DNA from: Latrodectus hesperus
Taxonomy: Eukaryota > Arthropoda > Arachnida > Araneae > Theridiidae
Length of the DNA: 64,000 nt
Assembly: GCA_037975125.1 (NCBI GenBank)
Contig: JAJQOW010000196.1
Location: 62,001-126,000, forward strand
Direction: 5' to 3'
Shown here in pieces: positions 25,905-39,021 of this stretch; the first letter of the stretch is position 1, and each line of letters starts with the position of its first letter. The notes beneath the pieces were generated by a model. It did not search any database and was not told the origin of the DNA. It was given only the letters and a program-made list of their open reading frames with translations. The translations under genes and the position numbers were made by a program.

Positions 25905-28320
25905 CTTAAATTTCGTTCTCATTGCTGAAATAATAAACATTCCTTTAATAATTACGAATTAGTAGTTATAGATCAGGTATTATAATGACCATATTAGTTA
26001 AATGAATTTAAACGTTAGTTAATGTTAACCAGACTGTAATATTTTTAGAGATTTATGTCAGCTGAAGTTTAAAAGGTCAAAACAAACGTTTTCTCATTAC
26101 TCTGATGCTCATTAAATATGACTAAAAACAGCAAAAATGTCATTCATTGATGATCTAAATCCTACTTGATATTAATTTTATTGATATTTGAAATTAAAAT
26201 AGATATTATATTACATTTATATGTTTCTATTTTTTATTTTAAATTTTGTCTCTCTTTTGTTCAAATTTTTTAATAGAGGATTCAATCATTTTAATGTTTT
26301 TTAAATATCTTAAAAAAGTTAACATTTGTGCATGCAGCTTAAAGATTGATGGTAATTGTTTTGATATTTTCATTTAACTGACTCATAATTTGTGAGTAGA
26401 ATCTAATAATTAATTATAAAAACAGCATAATACGTTGTCTTCTTAAAAACAGATGAATTGTGTATCAAAATGGTTTTTTTCCATTTAAAAATATTTTAAT
26501 GTGAAGCGTAAATAAAACAGATTGATATTTTACAACTTAAAATTGTTCTGAAGATTTTTTAATAATCATAATGGATTTATTTTTGGGAAAATATTTTTAT
26601 ATAGAGAGCTGAATTTATTCATAACAAAGCAAGAAACAGACAAAAATCCAAAGCTTTAACCATAACAAATGTACAAGTAGAAGTGCAACAGCATATTTCT
26701 TATTGTCTTACGCATTAGTAGTTAAGATCAAACCTGAGATTTCCTTAATTCCAAAAGTGTTTTACCATTAAGTCTGGTGGGCTAAATAAAAACTTTCTAT
26801 TTTTTAATGAAATATCAATTAATATTTACATAAATTTGCAATCGTAATGGAAGACTGTATCTTTGATGTATATTCTAAGAACCTTCTATTTTTTAATGAA
26901 ATATCAATTAATATTTACATAAATTTGCAATCGTAATGGAAGACTGTATCTTTGTTGTATATTCAATTTTAGTTTATCAATTATTGACAATGAGACAAAC
27001 ACTTGATATATTTTTATTCAAAGAAATTTGAAAAAAATATATGACTAAAAATTTAATAAATAACTGTATTAAAATTAAATAAACTAAAGTAAACTTATAT
27101 ATTGCTGTTATTAAAATTGTTTTTTTTTTTTGCTTCTACTAAGATATGATGTATGTTAATGCATTACTTTTTAAAATAAATTTGGTGTCATATTTTTTGT
27201 GAATTGTTTAAAAGCATGCTAAATTTGTAGCAATGATTTGTAATTGATAAAAGTATCAATGAGAGAATTTACTTATTCAGTGATAATTCTGAAATTTTAT
27301 ATTTAAAGAAATTTTAAGTAAGAATGGTTAAAAAACTTGCATTTTAGAAGGATTTTATAATTAGCTAAACTATAGTAAACGATGCAAGACATTGATAAAT
27401 AACGTGGAACTAATGTGTTGTCTCATTAAAACAACATTTTTTTATCATTAAATCTTAAAAATATACCCAGAAAATGTAGTGAAGCAACTTCAAAAGGAAA
27501 AATAAAGTGCAAATTGAAATCATATAAAAAGGAGATTTCATACATTAATCTTTACTTAGCTGTAATATAATAGTTGTAATAAATAATAATTATTATAAAA
27601 GTATTTCAAAGTGTGGAAAACAAATTTTAGTGTCATTATAAAGCATTTCAACTATCAGCTAGTAATGTTGTAAAATGATTTGTAAAATTCGATGTGTAAT
27701 GTCTTCCGGTAAGTCATTTAAAAAAAATCACTCATCATTTCGAAGAAAAACCATGAAACAACCCAACAGTTTAATTCAATAAATATGCATAAATAAAAAA
27801 ATGCTGGTATTTGTTGCTTATCAATGCTTACCCAATATTTATTGCTTATTAATTGGAGAATCATCAAATGTTATTTTATTTCCTCTGAATGATATTAACG
27901 GGTATTATATCAATAGTCCTCTGTGGGTTCTTTTAATAACATTTAATTTAATTGCTTAAATTAACAGGTATAACATGTTTCCCTGATTAATAAAAAATAC
28001 CCAGTATCAAAGATGGATGAGATTTTATTGAAAGGTAATAGAAATCATTTTTCTTAAAGTTGTATAATCAAATTCAAGCAATTTTTATTTACCTCATTCT
28101 CTGTAGTTAGTCAAATTTAAATAATTCTCTTGGTGAAGCTCATAATTAAAGAAGTAAATCTATGTAAATTTCAATATGGAGAGCATATCATGGTTGATTG
28201 GTTGGTTGGTGTCGTGTCCATTTGAAGTCAAATTAAATCAATCCAAGTGCCAAAATCATGGCCTTGTCAATGTGCACAATTTTTATCATTATAAAGATTT
28301 CCTTAAAATAGATATTCGTC
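25905..28320. other. No recognisable gene
   Basis: AT-rich DNA containing only the 89-bp duplication described separately. Confidence 0.5.
26793..26966. repeat. Tandem duplication, 89-bp unit, 2 copies
   Basis: The word TTCTATTTTTTAATGAAATA starts at 26795 and 26884. The units are nearly identical through CAATCGTAATGGAAGACTGT, ATCTTTG(A/T)TGTATATTC. Confidence 0.95.
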
Positions 28321-28332
28321 AATAGTCTTCTT

Positions 28333-28665
28333 TGGGTACTACTATTTCAGAAAACACCTCCATAAAAATGGGACAGTTTCAGCAAGACACAATCTGCAGG
28401 AAATGTCATACGCAAGAGGAAACGGCCAAGCATATCATTTACGATTGCGAGGCTCTTGCCCTCCCTAGATTAACTTCTTTAGGCATCATCCATACTCGAG
28501 AGTTACACCTAGACTCCATTAAGGGGTTATCGGACTTTATTAATAAAGTGGGAGCAACTGGAACTAGGAAACATTAGGTTTGGAGTTGATAGTACAAAAT
28601 GCTGACAAAAGCAGAGGTGCCCAATGACATACAAATCCAACTCTAAGAAGAAGAAGAAGAAGAGG
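28333..28665 (+). mobile_element. 5'-truncated LINE, 3' end with (AAG)n tail
   Basis: An 81-codon frame (28332-28577) contains TICRKCHTQEETAKHIIYDC, then LGIIHTRELHLDSIKGL and DFINKVG, a typical C-terminal CxxC-HxxxC knuckle and helix of a non-LTR retrotransposon. The 3' end is AAGAAGAAGAAGAAGAGG. A perfect 11-bp target duplication, ATAGTCTTCTT, lies at 28322-28332 and 28666-28676. The tail type differs from the (AAC)n LINEs in this window, so it is another family. It abuts an opposite-strand LINE fragment. Confidence 0.85.
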
Positions 28666-29010
28666 ATAGTCTTCTTATGATGGCCGGGCAGTTAAAGATA
28701 TGTTCCGGGCTGAGCTCCTCCTCAGGGCGATTCCTACATGATTTGCAAGATCTGGTGCCGTCTGTATTTATAGCCATTCCACAGAAAATTGGGTATGTCT
28801 GGAAATAGTTCTGGTAATAATCCTATCTGCATTGGTAACACATGACTGATGTTCCGTTTTGATATGTTTTTCTTTCAGTTTGTGTCAAGCGATTGCATTA
28901 GCGTCCCTTAAAGTTACGGTGATGGAAGTTTCCGAGTTAAGGTTTCTCGCTTCCTTTGCAAGCCTATCTGCTTCCTCATTCTTTTCAAGGCCAACATATG
29001 CAAGTATCTA
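28666..29010 (-). pseudogene. LINE RNase H domain fragment
   Basis: On the minus strand, from about 29010 downward, the translation gives ILAYVGLEKNEEADRLAKEA, the end of an RNase H domain with the conserved G-N-E-ADRLAKEA block that contains the last catalytic Asp. RNLNSETSITVTLRDANAIA follows, then a stop and more coding-like sequence (KLKEKHIKTEHQSC). This domain lies between reverse transcriptase and the terminal knuckle in several LINE clades. The fragment is interrupted by stops and on its 3' side by the plus-strand LINE insertion at 28333-28665. Confidence 0.75.
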
Positions 29011-29014
29011 CTAG

Positions 29015-31287
29015 AAAGTATAGCTTTTTTCCCTGGTGGAAAAATTTCCTTTAAGAGTGCATTTCACATCAAATCCTTATTAAATTGATTTAATGCAACT
29101 AAACCTTCTTAATTTTACTTTTAATCAACGTTTTGTAGAAATCGAATGAAACAACTGTCATAAAATTTTATCCGAGTTTGTGAAATATAGCCATAAAATA
29201 TGAATAAGCAGTTTTAAAAATTCATGATAAAGTTCATTTAAACTTTAAAAAATCTTTATATCATGACTTCATAAGAAACAAAACTGGAAAAAAAAAAAAA
29301 CTTACTATCTCATATGTTTTTTTTTTTTTTTCAAATTTTAATATCATTTTACTTTTGCAGTTCCAATACGCAGCCTAAGTAAAAGCTTAATTTTAAAGTA
29401 ATGAGAAAAATGGGAAGAAACGATAACAAAAGTAACGTCGTCGAAAATAACACTCGACCTGCTCAAAAACACAGACACAACAAAAATTTCCAATCGAGCC
29501 CACGGCGTTTGACGTTCATGGATTCAAGGTCATTTTCCAACCTCTCATTAACTGCCAGAAAAGTGATTAAAGCCGACAGTCAGAAACAGAGGGAGTCACG
29601 AGCCAATTTCCCTTTCTTTCACGTCGAATATTTGAAGTATTGTGTGAAAAGTAACCCCCTGCTTTCATTTTCTGGCGGAAGGCATTGTTTTTAGGGGAAA
29701 AAAAGCCTCTTTATGCTGTGAGAAAAATAGAGGAAAATATCATCTGTTACAAGGTTACATTATTTCACAAAAGTGTTCGATAAAGCGAATCAGACAGAAC
29801 TAATTGCTAGCTATTATTTCCCTATTCGAATAAATATCGATATTTAAATCGTTATAGAAAATTGTAATTCCTATTTCTTTAATAATATTGTTACCAGAAT
29901 ACTTTTTGATTTAATGTACTTTTCTATTTATTATTAACAATTTTTATTATTGAAAATATTAGAATAAAATTTCTGCCATTTTATGTTTATTACATTGAGC
30001 TACATACTATTAAATATCTATTTAAATTAACTATAAACTATATATATTTAAGTTTTAATCGAAAAAGGTAACATTTATACTATTAAGTATGATTGATTCA
30101 TTCTTTTCATTGTTTTTGGTTAAGTATTTTATTAAATTAATAATATTTATTAATTTTTTAAAAAAGTAACTCGCAGGTATTTATAAAGATACAATGAACA
30201 CTTTTCATTGTATCATTATAAATACCTGCGAGTTATTTTTGGCTACTTATTTAAAATAGAAATGTTTTTCTTAATTTTCTTAAACATTTCATCCCGATAA
30301 AAATCTCTATACTTTTAACCGGGAAAAGTTAATGAAATTTTTTAAGACTGATTATATCCTTAAAATACGAATTAAGTGTAGGTCAGGTATTAAGATTAAA
30401 CCATCTTCCCCCTTCTCAAATGTGGATTCAAAAATGAAAACTTCAAAATTATTTTGCATGAAATTTTTATCACAATTGATGAATTTTGATGATGATGAAA
30501 TTTTACCATACAAATTATTCATTAAAAAATCATTAATAAATACATAACTTCTATAAAAAGAAATAAATTAATGAAAAAAACATATATGTATGGATATTTT
30601 TGTAACTTTGTATTCGCAATTATGATGCTTCTAATAAAATAATTAGTTATCATAGAGAAGAAAGAAATAAGGAACGTTAATAAGAAGTATTATAGTAAAG
30701 AAATTAGGAATTCAAAACTATTCACCACACACAAACATGCCCATACACTCCTATGCACGTACATTACAAATTACAGAAGATAACAATATTTCAATTTACG
30801 AAATTCGAATCATTCACATATCAGTTATATTATGTAAGTTTAATTTCACACAAATAACTCTCTTCAGTAAAGCTCTTTAAACCACTTATTGCTTGAATAA
30901 ATTGAAATTGAATCAACGTAGCCACAGAACAAAGCAATTAGATTCAAATAAGTTACGAAAACACATATATCAATTTTCTGTAAAACGCAGAATATGCAGA
31001 AGTATTAAACAAGTATAAAATATAAATACTTTTTATTTTAATAAACTTCAATTGGTATTATATAATCAAAAATAAGTAAGAGTTTTCTACTCAATAGCAT
31101 TCACATACAAATTCGTCTGCAAAAAGAGACAAACTAACTGGAAAAATGATGGTATTTTGGCAGCTTTACACATCTACTAATAATGACGATTGTAAAAGAA
31201 TAAACCTGCCACCCAATTTTATGCTAACTGGACTGGTATAATAATGATATATGAAAAAAGTGCTAATATTGTATGTTAAGTATTCTC
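29015..31287. other. No recognisable gene; one balanced-composition patch
   Basis: Mostly AT-rich. The 29395-29710 patch has clearly higher GC and a 97-codon open frame (29401-29694) rich in R, K, N and S with no motif I recognise; TTTTACTTTTGCAG at about 29347 could serve as a splice acceptor, but nothing else supports an exon. A hairpin at 30162-30240 is listed separately. Confidence 0.35.
30162..30240. repeat. Near-perfect 36-bp hairpin
   Basis: The left arm holds GTAACTCGCAGGTATTTATA and the right arm TATAAATACCTGCGAGTTAT, separated by a loop of about 6 bases (CACTTT); only a few mismatches occur over about 36 base pairs. No coding frame crosses it. It could be a miniature inverted-repeat element or an unstable palindrome. 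Confidence 0.85.
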
Positions 31288-31289
31288 TA

Positions 31290-32591
31290 CAGAGGGTATT
31301 AACACATTTTTAGAACAATTTCGGGGACGTTTAATTAATGTTTAAAATGTAAAGACTATTTTTTAAAGTATTCAATCTGATAGCCTTTTTTCTGGACTAT
31401 ATGTCTGCATCGTGATTTCCATGAGAGAAGACCTTTTCGTAAAATTTCCTGGGGTATTGCTTTCCATTCTTCTTCCACGCCTTTCCAGAGTTCAATCTAT
31501 CGTGGTTGGTTTGCGTTCAGAAAGAACTCTTTTTTTAACAAGACCAAAGGCACAATAGTCCATAGGTGAAACGTCAGAGGACTTTGCAGGATATATGTTT
31601 AAAAGATGCATATGCAATACCTGTATGAGTCTTCATTTTTTTCAAGGAATGCAGTGGTAGTTTTCACAGTATGACTTGTAGCTTTGTCTTGATGAAGTCT
31701 CACTCTTTGAAAGTCATTGGGATAAAGAAGTGGAATTTCTTCTGTAAATATTGGACATAAAACCTTCTCCTGATAGTATGAGGAGTTGATTTTAACATTT
31801 TTTTCCAATCTTCTTATTTTTAATTTCTCTTTGTAGGAGAAACCTGCGACTATCATAAACTCCTTGCTGAAACTTTCTTTACATTGACGGAACCAGGTTT
31901 GTACATTTTTTTCTCTTCGTTTTCTATAGTAAAAAGACCTATTTTTGTTGCTGTCATTTAGGTACACCCATGCTTCATCAAAGGTCACAGTGAATTTCCA
32001 TTTATCTCCTGCTAAATGGTTTTCATACGGGATTCTACAAAATGTTTTGCGTTCAGCCATATGTCTCGGCAAAAGATGGTGAACATGTTTTTTAGCTTTT
32101 TTAAGTTGTAAATCTTGATTTATTATTTTATTTATTGTTGCAAAAGATGTGTCGAAGGACTTTACAATTGATTTCTGTGTTTGCGGATTTTCTCTTGTTA
32201 CCAGCGATTTTACTTTAGAAACATTTGAAACAGTACCTACATTTTTCGGTTATTCGTTTGGAGTCTTCTTTCCATGTAAAAATAATGAATGATAGATTTT
32301 ACCTATCCGATTAATAATGTTGCTTATTTTGCACTTAGAAATTTTAATACCATGCATTTCACAACGTTTTTGACTTCTGGAATAATAATATTTTCCTTCG
32401 GAAATCGCAAAAACAAATCCTTCAATCCACAGCTTGTTTACAGACGACATTTTGAAAGAAGAATAAATTTCAAAGAAGACGATATTTCTCATTTCAAATA
32501 ATTAGCTGTTCCCAAAAAATTTTATTCTAAAACATTTACTTTTTCTTAATTCCTTATCAAAATCGTTCTAAAAATGTGTTAATACCCTCTG
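31290..32591 (-). mobile_element. Nearly full-length Tc/mariner-type transposon
   Basis: The inverted ends, read inward, are CAGAGGGTATTAACACATTT at the left and the same on the minus strand at the right, flanked by TA (31288-31289 and 32592-32593). The repeat extends about 35 bases. A transposase gene, now frameshifted, fills most of the 1,302 bp on the minus strand. Size, TA target and DDxD-type transposase are typical of the Tc1/mariner superfamily. Confidence 0.9.
31372..32450 (-). pseudogene. Tc/mariner-type transposase, frameshifted
   Basis: The likely start is MSSVNKLWIEG at 32450, giving an N-terminal helix-turn-helix region, and the gene would end at 31372. The frame breaks after KTPNE (about 32250), resumes with VTRENPQTQKSIVKSFDTSF and LPRHMAERKTF, and is open from 32072 to 31599. 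That stretch holds VTFDEAWVYL (first catalytic Asp) and VRLHQDKATSHT (second Asp). A further shift near 31625 leads into YPAKSSDVSPMDYCAFGLVK (third Asp). All three acidic residues are present but in different frames, so this copy cannot make a full protein. The SPMDYCAFG block is shared with a group of invertebrate transposases. Confidence 0.85.
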
Positions 32592-34820
32592 TAAATTGTC
32601 AGTCACAATCAACGCTATTTTTATAAAAACGAAATTGTAATGTTAAAACTTACTCTTTTTCAATGCAATTATCAAAGATTCTAAAAATATTTTTTTTTAC
32701 ATTAAACTAATACGAGTATTTTTTAAAGTTTCATAAATGAAATAAATATTTATTATTTATTTATTTAATATGTGCAATTCATTTAATGTAAGTTTCATTT
32801 TATCTCAGCGTTAATAATAAATCAATGACCAGATAAAAAGTAAACCAATGAGATTCAAAATTGAATATGAAAAGTAAATCATAAAATTGAAGTTGTAATT
32901 TACTCTAGAAGTTTTCTAATAACTAAGAACTTTAACATAACTTACCAATTTAAAACTATAAATATTATTTTATGAAAAATTGCAAATTGTGTGGAAAATT
33001 TCATTAATTGATACTAATGACAATTATAATATGATATCATTCAAATAAATTCGGATATTTTAATATTAATTAAATTTTATATTGTATTGATTATGTTATA
33101 ATTAAACATATAGTGACTATATGTAGTAAATTTGTGCTTTATAAAGTTGCTTATTTTTGAATAAGTTATTTTCAATTTCTTAATTTACTCCTTTCAAATT
33201 AAAAAACAGCAAATAAGCAATACTTTAAAGTAAAAATAAAAAGCTAATGATTTAAAACAATTTATATGTGATATTAAATTTTGCCCAGATAGAATATTAA
33301 AAACATATTGAAAATTAAGTTCCTGAAATTTAACCACAAAATCCACAAAAAGTAAAATATTAACTGACTTTTTAAAAAAAAAAAAGAAAAGAAAACCTTG
33401 TTTAAAATACAGAGGATATTATAAAATTTTGGCCCAAAATATTCTTTAAAATAGGAAACATTCCACGCTTGAAGAACTAATAAGCAAAAGCAGTATGTAA
33501 ATCATATCAGAAGAGCTTATTTTTTATTAATAATTTAAGATAAGATCCAGGATAACTAATTTAGTTTTCCTGTTTTGTGCGATAAGATAAAAAGTATCAA
33601 ACATTTCAGCATTTCTAATACAGCCAATTAAGAGATTTTAGGGAATAAAAATGTTTCTTATAAGGAAGTTCAATAAAACGAAAGGAAAAAAATGAAGTAC
33701 GAATAACAAAAAAATTTTCAATGGTCCAATAAATTTCATTTTAACAGAATTTAAAAACTTAGAAAAATGTACAAAAATAAATCTTATTTTAACTAGGTTT
33801 AACTTTATTTAACTAGGGTACGTTTCAATATAAGTTATTTCTGATTATTAGTACAATTTACTATTTCAAATTTTTTACCAAGTTATTTATTTATAATATA
33901 TTCAATTTCTTTATAAGATTAAATTTCTGTTAAATCACGCTCATTTCTTTTAATAATATACTTATTTTTAGTTAACAGTTTATAGCTTGAATTATTAATA
34001 GAAAAATATTTTTAATATTACTTATTATTGTTATTAATATTAAATAAAACTTTTAAATTTATATAATCTATAATATGAATTTTCTATATTTCAACATAGC
34101 CTAAAAAATCGAATGCACAGCCTATAAGAAATATATTTCTAGCAATTTTACAAGTTGAAAAAAATGTGCTCAGAAACGATGAAATTCTATTTTGAATAGT
34201 TTTCAAGCAAACAAGAGAATTTGACTTTTTTCCATTATTATTTATTATTTTAAGCAGTTATTTGGAAAATGATAGCTATTGGAATATAAAATGCTTTAAC
34301 AAAATAAAGAACATCATCTATAGATATCTATATAAATGAGAAATATAAAGAGTGTTAGTGTTCAAAAATATATGTCTTTACGCAAAACAGAAAACTATAA
34401 TAAAAAATCCACATTCTACTCTTCTGATAATTGATGAAATATAAATGTTGAAATGTTTAAAAGAAGAGTGCTTGTGAGAAACAAAAACCATAAAACAATT
34501 TACATAATTTTAGTCTGATAAAATTGCTTATTAAGAAAAATTTATATTGTATTACTACATAGAATTTACGAAAAAGTATTTCAGTCATAGACTTTTAACA
34601 CATTTTCTTGTAAAGTTTTCATCATATTTTAATTCTAAATAAATTACATTTCAGGGTATATAATTTTCTCGTAATTTATATTTATTGCTTGCTTTTATTG
34701 TTTAAAATTTTCAAGAAACATTCAATAGAAGTTTGAAAATTTTTTTCACCTGAAAAATCTTTTTATTTAAAAAATATCTGAAGAATTTTCTTCAAGGAAT
34801 TCTTAGAATGACTAATTATT

Positions 34821-34846
34821 ACATGAACAATTCTTATTGTTCATGT
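34821..34846. repeat. Small hairpin
   Basis: ACATGAACAA and TTGTTCATGT are perfect 10-base inverted arms around a 6-base loop. Confidence 0.7.
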
Positions 34847-35420
34847 TATGTATATAATATCAATTTATTTTTAAAATATTTATTAATTAGATGTTATTTC
34901 AAGGTTGTAAATAAAAAATCATTATTAAAATATTAACATCATTAAATCAATTAAAAAATATATTTTGCTTGAATGTTATGAAATTTGATTATAAGATTCT
35001 TTTTTAAATATGAATGAAAATAAAAAAGAAGAATTAGTTCTTAATTTTGAATTGAATCAAATTTTTTACCTTTTTATGAGTCAGCACATTAATTATTTAA
35101 TCAGACGAAAATAATATCTTAAAAATAATAAATAATAAATATAAGACTTTATATAATATTATAAGGATATTAAAATATATTTAAAGAAATTAGATTATTT
35201 TACAACTCTATTTTTATCAACGCTTTATAAATGTATTTTTTTTTCAATTTATATATTTTAAAAATTTAATTATTTGTGGAATTTACTAGTAAATAGATAA
35301 TCCAGAAAATATGAGAAACAATTCAATACATAATGATCTACTAATAAAAATTTATTTTTCAGGACTATTTTAAATTTTTCATAAGCTCTTACTTCATATT
35401 GCTTACTTGAATATACTAAC

Positions 35421-35476
35421 CAAATTTATTTCTTATTTTATAGCAGTCATCTGCTACAAAATAAGAAATAAATTTG
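35421..35476. repeat. 26-bp-arm hairpin
   Basis: The left arm CAAATTTATTTCTTATTTTA plus TAGCAG pairs with CTGCTACAAAATAAGAAATA plus AATTTG with a single G-U-type mismatch and a 4-base loop (TCAT). Confidence 0.85.
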
Positions 35477-37584
35477 TAATAACAATATTATGTTTTAAAT
35501 ACTTTATTCCATTAAAATATTAGCAAAATATTTTTTGATGTCTTTGTAACCAATGTTATAAAAATATTAAAAAAGAGCATTTGCTTAAATTTCACTTCTC
35601 TCAAGAATATGAAGAAATTCTGAAGTTCTTTTAGCGAGCTTTGAAAATACTCCTTTTTTTATTCGAGAGTTAATATTTACATTTCAAAAAACACAATATT
35701 TTATTTATATTTATATTCATTTATTTTACTATTGGACATATTTTATTTCAATTTATCAATCCTTATAAACTAAAAATAATATCAAATTATAAAATTTTCT
35801 AATAGTTTTTATAATCTCATTTAAAAGCTTTTAAAATATAACTTTAGTTTAACTTAAATGTCACAGTTAATGATTTGAAAATAAATTAATGGACAATTAT
35901 TAAAGGCAAAAATTAATGAAATATGGTGTTTATGAAAGGGATATATTTAATAAATTCATGAAAAATTTAATCATTATTTTAAAATTTCATTAATTATGTA
36001 AATAAATAATAACTATTGTCAATCTTCGCATCATCGCTTTTCAACAACTTTAAATGCAGTTGTGTGATATTTATTAGCAATATATATTGTTGTAAATTAC
36101 TTTTGAAAATGTTCTGTTTAGGGACTACGCCTAAAACATTTGTCTGAGCACATTTATTTGTTTTGTTTAATGGACGAAGGTTACTCTGTTGAAGAAAATA
36201 CTTTATTTCCATTAGCCCTTGATCTCAATCGAAACAATTTTATCAACTTCACACTTTACTATTTTCATCTGTAACGATGGCTATTCTAAACATTCATAAT
36301 TGTAACACCTGAGTATAACGAGCAAAGCAACTTGATTTAGAAAACAATTTACAAGGATTATTTAAATGGTATTAAAACAATACCATTATTAGCATACCTT
36401 ATTTTATTTCAGAGTACTCAAGGTTCTAAAAAAAAATCTAAACTTAATTTTTAAGTTATTGTTCAAAATAAGATTAATAATTATTATTCTTAATAAACTT
36501 TTGAAGATGAAAAGTATTGATTAGCTATTTAAAGTGAAAAAAGTTTTTATAAAAATAAAATAAAAATCACATTTAAAAATCATTCTCGTCAATAAATTAT
36601 GCTCTAGTAAATAGATAACCACAAAAGTTTGAGAAAAATTTAAAAACTTGTTAAAAAATCAATTATTTTAATTATCTGACAATATGATAAGATTTTTTTA
36701 AACATAACTAAATATTTTTAATGGCTGCTTTTTCTGTTGCTATTGCAAGTTTATTACACAAATATTTATGACTAATAAACTTTTTATCATACAGATATTT
36801 ATTGAAAATATCGTGTAGACATTCAAGAAAATAAACCGGAATCGTGCAGAATAATTCAAATGTATATAATAAACTTACAATTTCGGTAGTCATAATCACA
36901 AAAACTTTTAAAAAAATCAATATTTTGACGAATTTTTTATTTGTTTTTTTTATTCTGTGTTTCTTGTATTCAACAAAAAATTATTTAACTTTGCCTTAGC
37001 AATATTTCCCGGTTAGTAAATTTTTAATTTTGTTTCTTTTCTAATTTCTTTTTTAATAATTACTTCGAGTACTTGTATTCACTTAATGTCTTAAAATTTC
37101 TATTTATTAATAACCGCACTGCATAATTAAATACATTTTTTAAACACATTACTTCGTTAAGTATGGTTATATTTTCGCAATTTCTTTTATGTAACTTTCT
37201 TTTTTTATTTTTACTTTTAAATTTTAATTAATATTAATTTTCCTTTCGAAAGTGACGGAAACAACTCATTTGAGAGTACCAGAAATACCGTCCCCTTGTG
37301 CCCGGATGAAAAGGGTCACGTTTTATTTCTTTCATTTCTCAATATTTTTTTTCCGAAATTCGCTTTCTTTTAATCTCATTTTCTCATTCCATTATTACTC
37401 TTATTATCTTCACTTATTTTTTTTATTGTTTCATCTTGTTCTAAATAGAAACGTATTTGCAGTTTCCTTACTGTTTTTGGTGATTTAATTTATTTTATTT
37501 TTTCTTTAATTTTACTAAATATTTCTTAAAGATTTTACTTTGTCTTTTAAGTATTTTTATTAATTTTTTATACTTAATAATTTA

Positions 37585-37864
<280 letters not shown>

Positions 37865-39012
37865 AAAGAGAAAAGCTATAAGACTGAATTAACAGGTAGG
37901 TTAAGTCCCATCATAATGAAAAACCGCAGAAAATTGAACTACGGTTGAGTGATGAGGTTATTTCCTAAAATGAACCACCTGTTTTCATTTTTTTGAAGGA
38001 GAATATGTCCTACTATCATTTAAATTACAAAGAAGACCCCTGCATTAGACAAATAAACATACATTTCTAGATCGAAATCGGTTGCGGTTAGGTCACGGAG
38101 TACAAAGATTGCGTGGGCGTAATTTTTGACAACCCTGATGACATGTAGTGAACACACAAATCCAACATTTTTGAATCCTCCTTTGCGGTGAAAACCTTTG
38201 CTCAAAAGTTGATCTCATCAATCAATTGTAGTTATGAACTCTGAGTCACTTTTTCGAGCCACCTTTCAAGAAAATGGATTGATTTGATGCTACTAAAACT
38301 TCAAAGAGTAGTTGTAATCAGCACTCAAGTATTTTGAGCTTACAGAAGCATTTTCACACTGTGAAAAAAGATTATGTTTTTCTTACTTCTCAAAAAATAC
38401 TTAAGAAATTAGAATCATAATTTGAATCCTTTCATTGCCCTAATTTCTTGGTATATACTGTGATGTATAACAAGAATGTATTGAAATGAATTTTTTTTAA
38501 TCAAAATTTCTTATTTTTCCCATTTTTGAACAATAAAAAATAACCATTATGATTCTATTTTCTGCATGCACACCTGTTGTGATGCGTGCTTGAGAGTTTT
38601 CCGGATTTACTTCCTTGTGATTAATGAATGTGACCTACTTTCTGTAAGAAAGTTTCTCGAAAGGCCAAAATACGAGTGGATATCAAAAAATTTCTAACAA
38701 TCTTTCACAGTTGTTCTGCCTATGTGCAATATTAAAAAAATTAAAGCATAAATAGGAATAATTCTTTAATTGGTTACATTCTTAGCACTTGCTAACTTAG
38801 AAAAATTTCCAACTCATTAATTTTGTAAATCGTGTTCCAATAAAAATTTATTTCAACTGGGGATTAAGATTATATCGCACTCTTTCGCATCGATACCATA
38901 TATTTAATGAATGGAAATTCATAAGTTTAAAGATTATAAATATTAAATTCTTAAATTTACTATCGATTTTTTTAATATGATTTTCGACGACGTCTTAGAC
39001 ACAGTTACAGCT
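37865..39012. other. No recognisable gene
   Basis: More balanced composition than the preceding 5 kb but no motif; the 61-codon minus-strand frame at 38020-38205 is not recognisable. Confidence 0.45.
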
Positions 39013-39021
39013 TTCTAGTAT

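Larger units (their letters stand above)
32594..37584. other. 5-kb extremely AT-rich stretch, no gene
   Basis: Nearly all words are A/T; the few open frames (for example 35994-36212, 36708-36920, 37252-37488) have no motif. Only small hairpins stand out (34821-34846 and 35421-35476). I see no recognisable mobile element, which makes it the longest such stretch in the window. Confidence 0.5.
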
